From: Streptomyces sp. PCS3-D2
Lineage (GTDB): Bacteria > Actinomycetota > Actinomycetes > Streptomycetales > Streptomycetaceae
Direction: 5' to 3'
Assembly: GCF_000612545.2 (NCBI RefSeq)
Contig: NZ_CP097801.1
Location: 1-64,000, forward strand
DNA: 64,000 bases
Below are positions 61,903 to 64,000 of the stretch, one piece after another (position 1 is the stretch's first letter; each line of letters opens with the position of its first letter). Both the position numbers and the translations under genes were made by a program. The notes below the pieces were generated by a model, which was not told the DNA's origin, made no database searches, and saw only the letters and a list, made by a program, of their open reading frames with translations.

Positions 61903-62505
61903 TCACCAGGGAACCGCAGCAGGGGCCGCGGCGCGGTGCCAGGCGGCTTCCCAGGCAGGGAAGTCGGCCGGGGGCGTGTCGCAGGCCTTGAGGAACAGGC
62001 GCAGTTGGTCGAGGGTGGGGACGCGGCGGCCCGACAGGATGTCGTGCAGGGTGCTGCGCGGCAGGTAGCTGACCGGGGTGCCCGCGACAGCATGGCGGGA
62101 GGCCATCGCCCGCAGCGTCGGCTCTCCCGCGGTGGTCCTGACGGCACGCATGGCCTGCAGGAGGTGGGCGGGTTCGGTGACCAGGGGCAGGGGTCGTCGT
62201 GCGAGCCGCCGGTGCGGGGAGTGACAGGCCGGGCAGCAGCGGCTGTGAGCGGCGGACCGCCACAGCCTGGCCGCACGGCGGACGTCCCCGCGGCACACGG
62301 TCACGAAGGCCTCCACCGTCGCCCAGCGCGGCAGGCCGACGCCCTGCTCGGCGCGCCAGAGCGTGGTGTGGGTGACGGACCGGCCGTGTTCGGCGAGCAG
62401 GCCGGACATCTGACGGTGGGTGAGGCGCGAACGCCGGCGCAGGGCGGCGAGCCACTGCGCCAGCGCGGCCGCGGCGTGCGCCGCGGCCGGGCCGGTACGG
62501 CACAT
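61903..62505 (-). CDS. Helix-turn-helix regulator with second DNA-binding-like segment
   Basis: 200 residues from the ATG at 62505. An XRE-like helix-turn-helix at residues about 18-50 (LRRRSRLTHRQMSGLLAEHG; TTLWRAEQGVGLPRW), a central CPACHSPHRR metal-site-like motif, and a second helix-turn-helix-like stretch near residue 160 (LPRSTLHDILSGRRVPTLDQ). The two similar halves suggest an internal duplication of XRE domains. Starts 19 bp after a small membrane protein gene, in one operon. Confidence 0.7.
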   Translation of the reverse strand: MCRTGPAAAHAAAALAQWLAALRRRSRLTHRQMSGLLAEHGRSVTHTTLWRAEQGVGLPRWATVEAFVTVCRGDVRRAARLWRSAAHSRCCPACHSPHRRLARRPLPLVTEPAHLLQAMRAVRTTAGEPTLRAMASRHAVAGTPVSYLPRSTLHDILSGRRVPTLDQLRLFLKACDTPPADFPAWEAAWHRAAAPAAVPW

Positions 62506-62524
62506 CAGGTGCGTACCGCGGGTG

Positions 62525-62794
62525 TCAGGCGCGGCGCCGGACGACCCGGCGCAGCACCGGGGACGCGGGAGCCGCGACGGCCCCGCGGGTGGGCGGACGG
62601 TGCGCCGCGAGCACACCCGAGGCCGTCAGCAGCGCCGCCACCGGCTCGGCCGGCACTCCGCATGCGACCATCACGGCCGCACACACCACCACGACCACGA
62701 CCACGATCCGCGACGGGAACGCGGCCACGGTGCGGCCGCCCCACGCCCAGACCCCGCATACGGCCCGGCCCGTACCCGCTAGGTTCATGTCCAC
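62525..62794 (-). CDS. Small membrane protein (89 aa)
   Basis: GTG start with AAGGAG 7 bp upstream. One strong hydrophobic segment, RIVVVVVVVCAAVMVACGV (residues 29-47), and a second weaker one after it; basic C-terminus VLRRVVRRRA. Operon partner of the downstream regulator; it could act as its membrane anchor or sensor. Confidence 0.6.
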   Translation of the reverse strand: MDMNLAGTGRAVCGVWAWGGRTVAAFPSRIVVVVVVVCAAVMVACGVPAEPVAALLTASGVLAAHRPPTRGAVAAPASPVLRRVVRRRA

Positions 62795-62899
62795 GGGAAA
62801 GCTCCTTCACTGCCTGCTTTGCTCACGGCTGTCGCCACTCGACATCCGGCCCCGCCAGGAACAGCGCCTGGGATCTTGCAGGACCCCGTGGCACGGAGA

Positions 62900-63533
62900 C
62901 CGGAAAAGGAATGTGCCCCGTTCGCGACGCTTTTAGAGACCTTTCATCAGGAACGTTGCATTCCGTCCGGTCTCCCCTGCACCACCCGCAGAGCGGATTT
63001 CCGCAGGCCGCTCCCCCGCCCCGGCCTCCTTGAGGGGCGTCCGTACGCCCGGATGTCCGTACCCGTCCACCACCGTGCAGGGTTCGCCCCGCGGCCGGAC
63101 GGGCACCCTGCCTCCTAAGCTCTTCCCGCATCTCTTGCGGAGCAGGCAGCAGAGCCACGGCAATCGGAGGCCGCACCCAGCGGCCGCCCGTGCGGCCACC
63201 CCAGCCGCCGCCACTCGACACCCCAGGGGAACCGATCAGCGTGCGTTGCAGCGCACCACGATCACCGGCGGCCGCCCCAGGCGGCCGCCCCACCTGCTCC
63301 CCTCCGCTCCCCTGTTGCCCCACCACCCGAACCCTCAAGCCCGCCCCGTTCAGGCAGCACCCGTGCCGCCAGGCGCGTTCCCCGGCGCGCCGCCCGGTCA
63401 TCCGCTCCACAACACGTTCGGCGACGGCGGCTTCCTCGCTCAGCAGGATTGCGTACCTCACCAGCGATGCCTGCTCCCGTTCGAAGAACGCGGCCACTTC
63501 GTCGACGTACTCGGGTGAGATCCGTCGCGTCAC
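62900..63533 (-). pseudogene. Relic of a sigma-factor-like gene
   Basis: A GTG at 63533 with GGAGGGGAGGAGGGG starts TRRISPEYVDEVAAFFEREQ and then ASLVRYAILLSEEAAVAERV, the N-terminus of an ECF-type sigma factor region 2. After about 50 codons the frame loses coding character and no shifted continuation is clear. The rest of the interval (62900-63380) shows no supported gene. Confidence 0.45.
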
Positions 63534-63672
63534 GCCCCTCCTCCCCTCCGGTGGGTCCGCCGGCTGCTGTACGTGCGGCTGCTTCGCCGGGGGCGGGCCG
63601 GCGGAGCGGTTCGGGGGAAGCCGCCGCCTTTTCGGTGACAACGCTTCGCGGCGGCCCGGCTACTCATATGCT

Positions 63673-63688
63673 TCTACATGTGTGTAGA
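63673..63688. promoter_or_regulatory. Palindrome TCTACA-N4-TGTAGA
   Basis: Perfect 6-bp arms 63673-63678 and 63683-63688. The form resembles a BlaI/MecI-type operator core (TACA...TGTA). It lies 128 bp upstream of the last gene. Confidence 0.4.
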
Positions 63689-63815
63689 TTCCGCTATTGG
63701 TGATCTTCGCGCACTGCTCCGCCGGCATGCCCGCATGTCGGCGGCGGTGGGTGGGGAGAAGGCTGGTGGCGGATGGACGTGTTGGCTGTTTGTTCTTCAG
63801 GGAGGGACCCTTTTC

Positions 63816-64000
63816 ATGGCGTCGATCGATCTCGACAAGGTGCTGGACAAGGCGTGGGCGGACAAGAGCGTGGCGGAGGTGCTGGCGGCCCCGGTGGACG
63901 CGCTCAAGGGCGTGAGTGAGCGGCAGGGAGATCTGCTGAAGGAGGCGTTCGGGATCAAGACGGTCGCCGACCTGGCTGACCTGAAGTTCGCCCGCTGGGC
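63816..64000 (+). CDS. Hypothetical protein, 5' part only
   Basis: ATG at 63816 with GGAGGG 7 bp upstream; the gene runs off the right edge after 61 codons. The visible part (LDKVLDKAWADKSVAEVLAA; LLKEAFGIKTVADLADLKFA) is helical and the second half resembles a helix-hairpin-helix-like segment. Not identified. Confidence 0.65.
   Translation, partial: MASIDLDKVLDKAWADKSVAEVLAAPVDALKGVSERQGDLLKEAFGIKTVADLADLKFARW

Overview
The window is very GC-rich, uses GTG and TTG starts freely, and has several promoter-proximal, apparently leaderless genes. Together with a telomere-protein pair (tap-tpg), a snapalysin protease, an Hsp18/regulator pair, a SARP regulator and a wealth of Streptomyces-type IS elements, this points to Streptomyces or a close relative. 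The tap-tpg operon (10.8-13.5 kb) and the helicase with helicase-associated repeats at the left edge indicate a linear replicon: a chromosome arm or a linear plasmid.

Layout. 0-13.5 kb: 3' end of a helicase gene, decayed and duplicated relics (possible mobilization gene, NTPase, STAS protein), small hypothetical genes, an XRE-cupin regulator divergent from an epoxide hydrolase, then tpg and tap. 13.5-26.3 kb: a mobile-element graveyard. It holds a TnsA-like gene with short terminal-type repeats, an IS5-type transposase split precisely by an IS4-type element (8-bp target duplication), an NB-ARC/TPR NTPase with a small membrane protein, and an IS21-type element that appears to carry an extra gene. 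26.4-44.4 kb: a compact biosynthetic gene cluster. 44.4-64 kb: accessory arm-like DNA with many frameshifted or truncated genes (RidA, GIY-YIG, DUF4241, hemerythrin, IS relics), secreted proteins (LPMO-like, lipoprotein, snapalysin) and a small stress locus (hsp18, its regulator, two DUF2267 proteins, a small hydrophilic protein).

The cluster at 27-44 kb is the main discovery candidate. It has a complete leucine-type chain-extension set (LeuA-like, LeuC, and an unusual LeuD-LeuB fusion), an AvtA-like aminotransferase, a free-standing adenylation domain, a free-standing carrier protein, a SyrB2/CytC3-type non-haem iron enzyme and a type II thioesterase. Support genes are a GNAT-like protein, a cupin, a cation/proton antiporter, an EamA exporter, a DUF2000 protein, an AraC regulator and a SARP regulator. 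I infer that a 2-oxo acid (for example 2-oxobutyrate via citramalate) is made, aminated, loaded on the carrier protein, modified at an unactivated carbon and released as a free non-protein amino acid. This is the logic of gamma,gamma-dichloroaminobutyrate (armentomycin) biosynthesis by CytC1-C4. The iron enzyme has Val where halogenases have Ala/Gly and hydroxylases Asp/Glu, so its chemistry is open. A bidirectional hairpin at 30.7 kb separates the rightward leuC-leuDB-cupin operon from the leftward operon.

Start codons and domain assignments come from reading the sequence and from memory of families; no database search was possible. Several single-base frameshifts could be sequencing errors as well as true pseudogenes.
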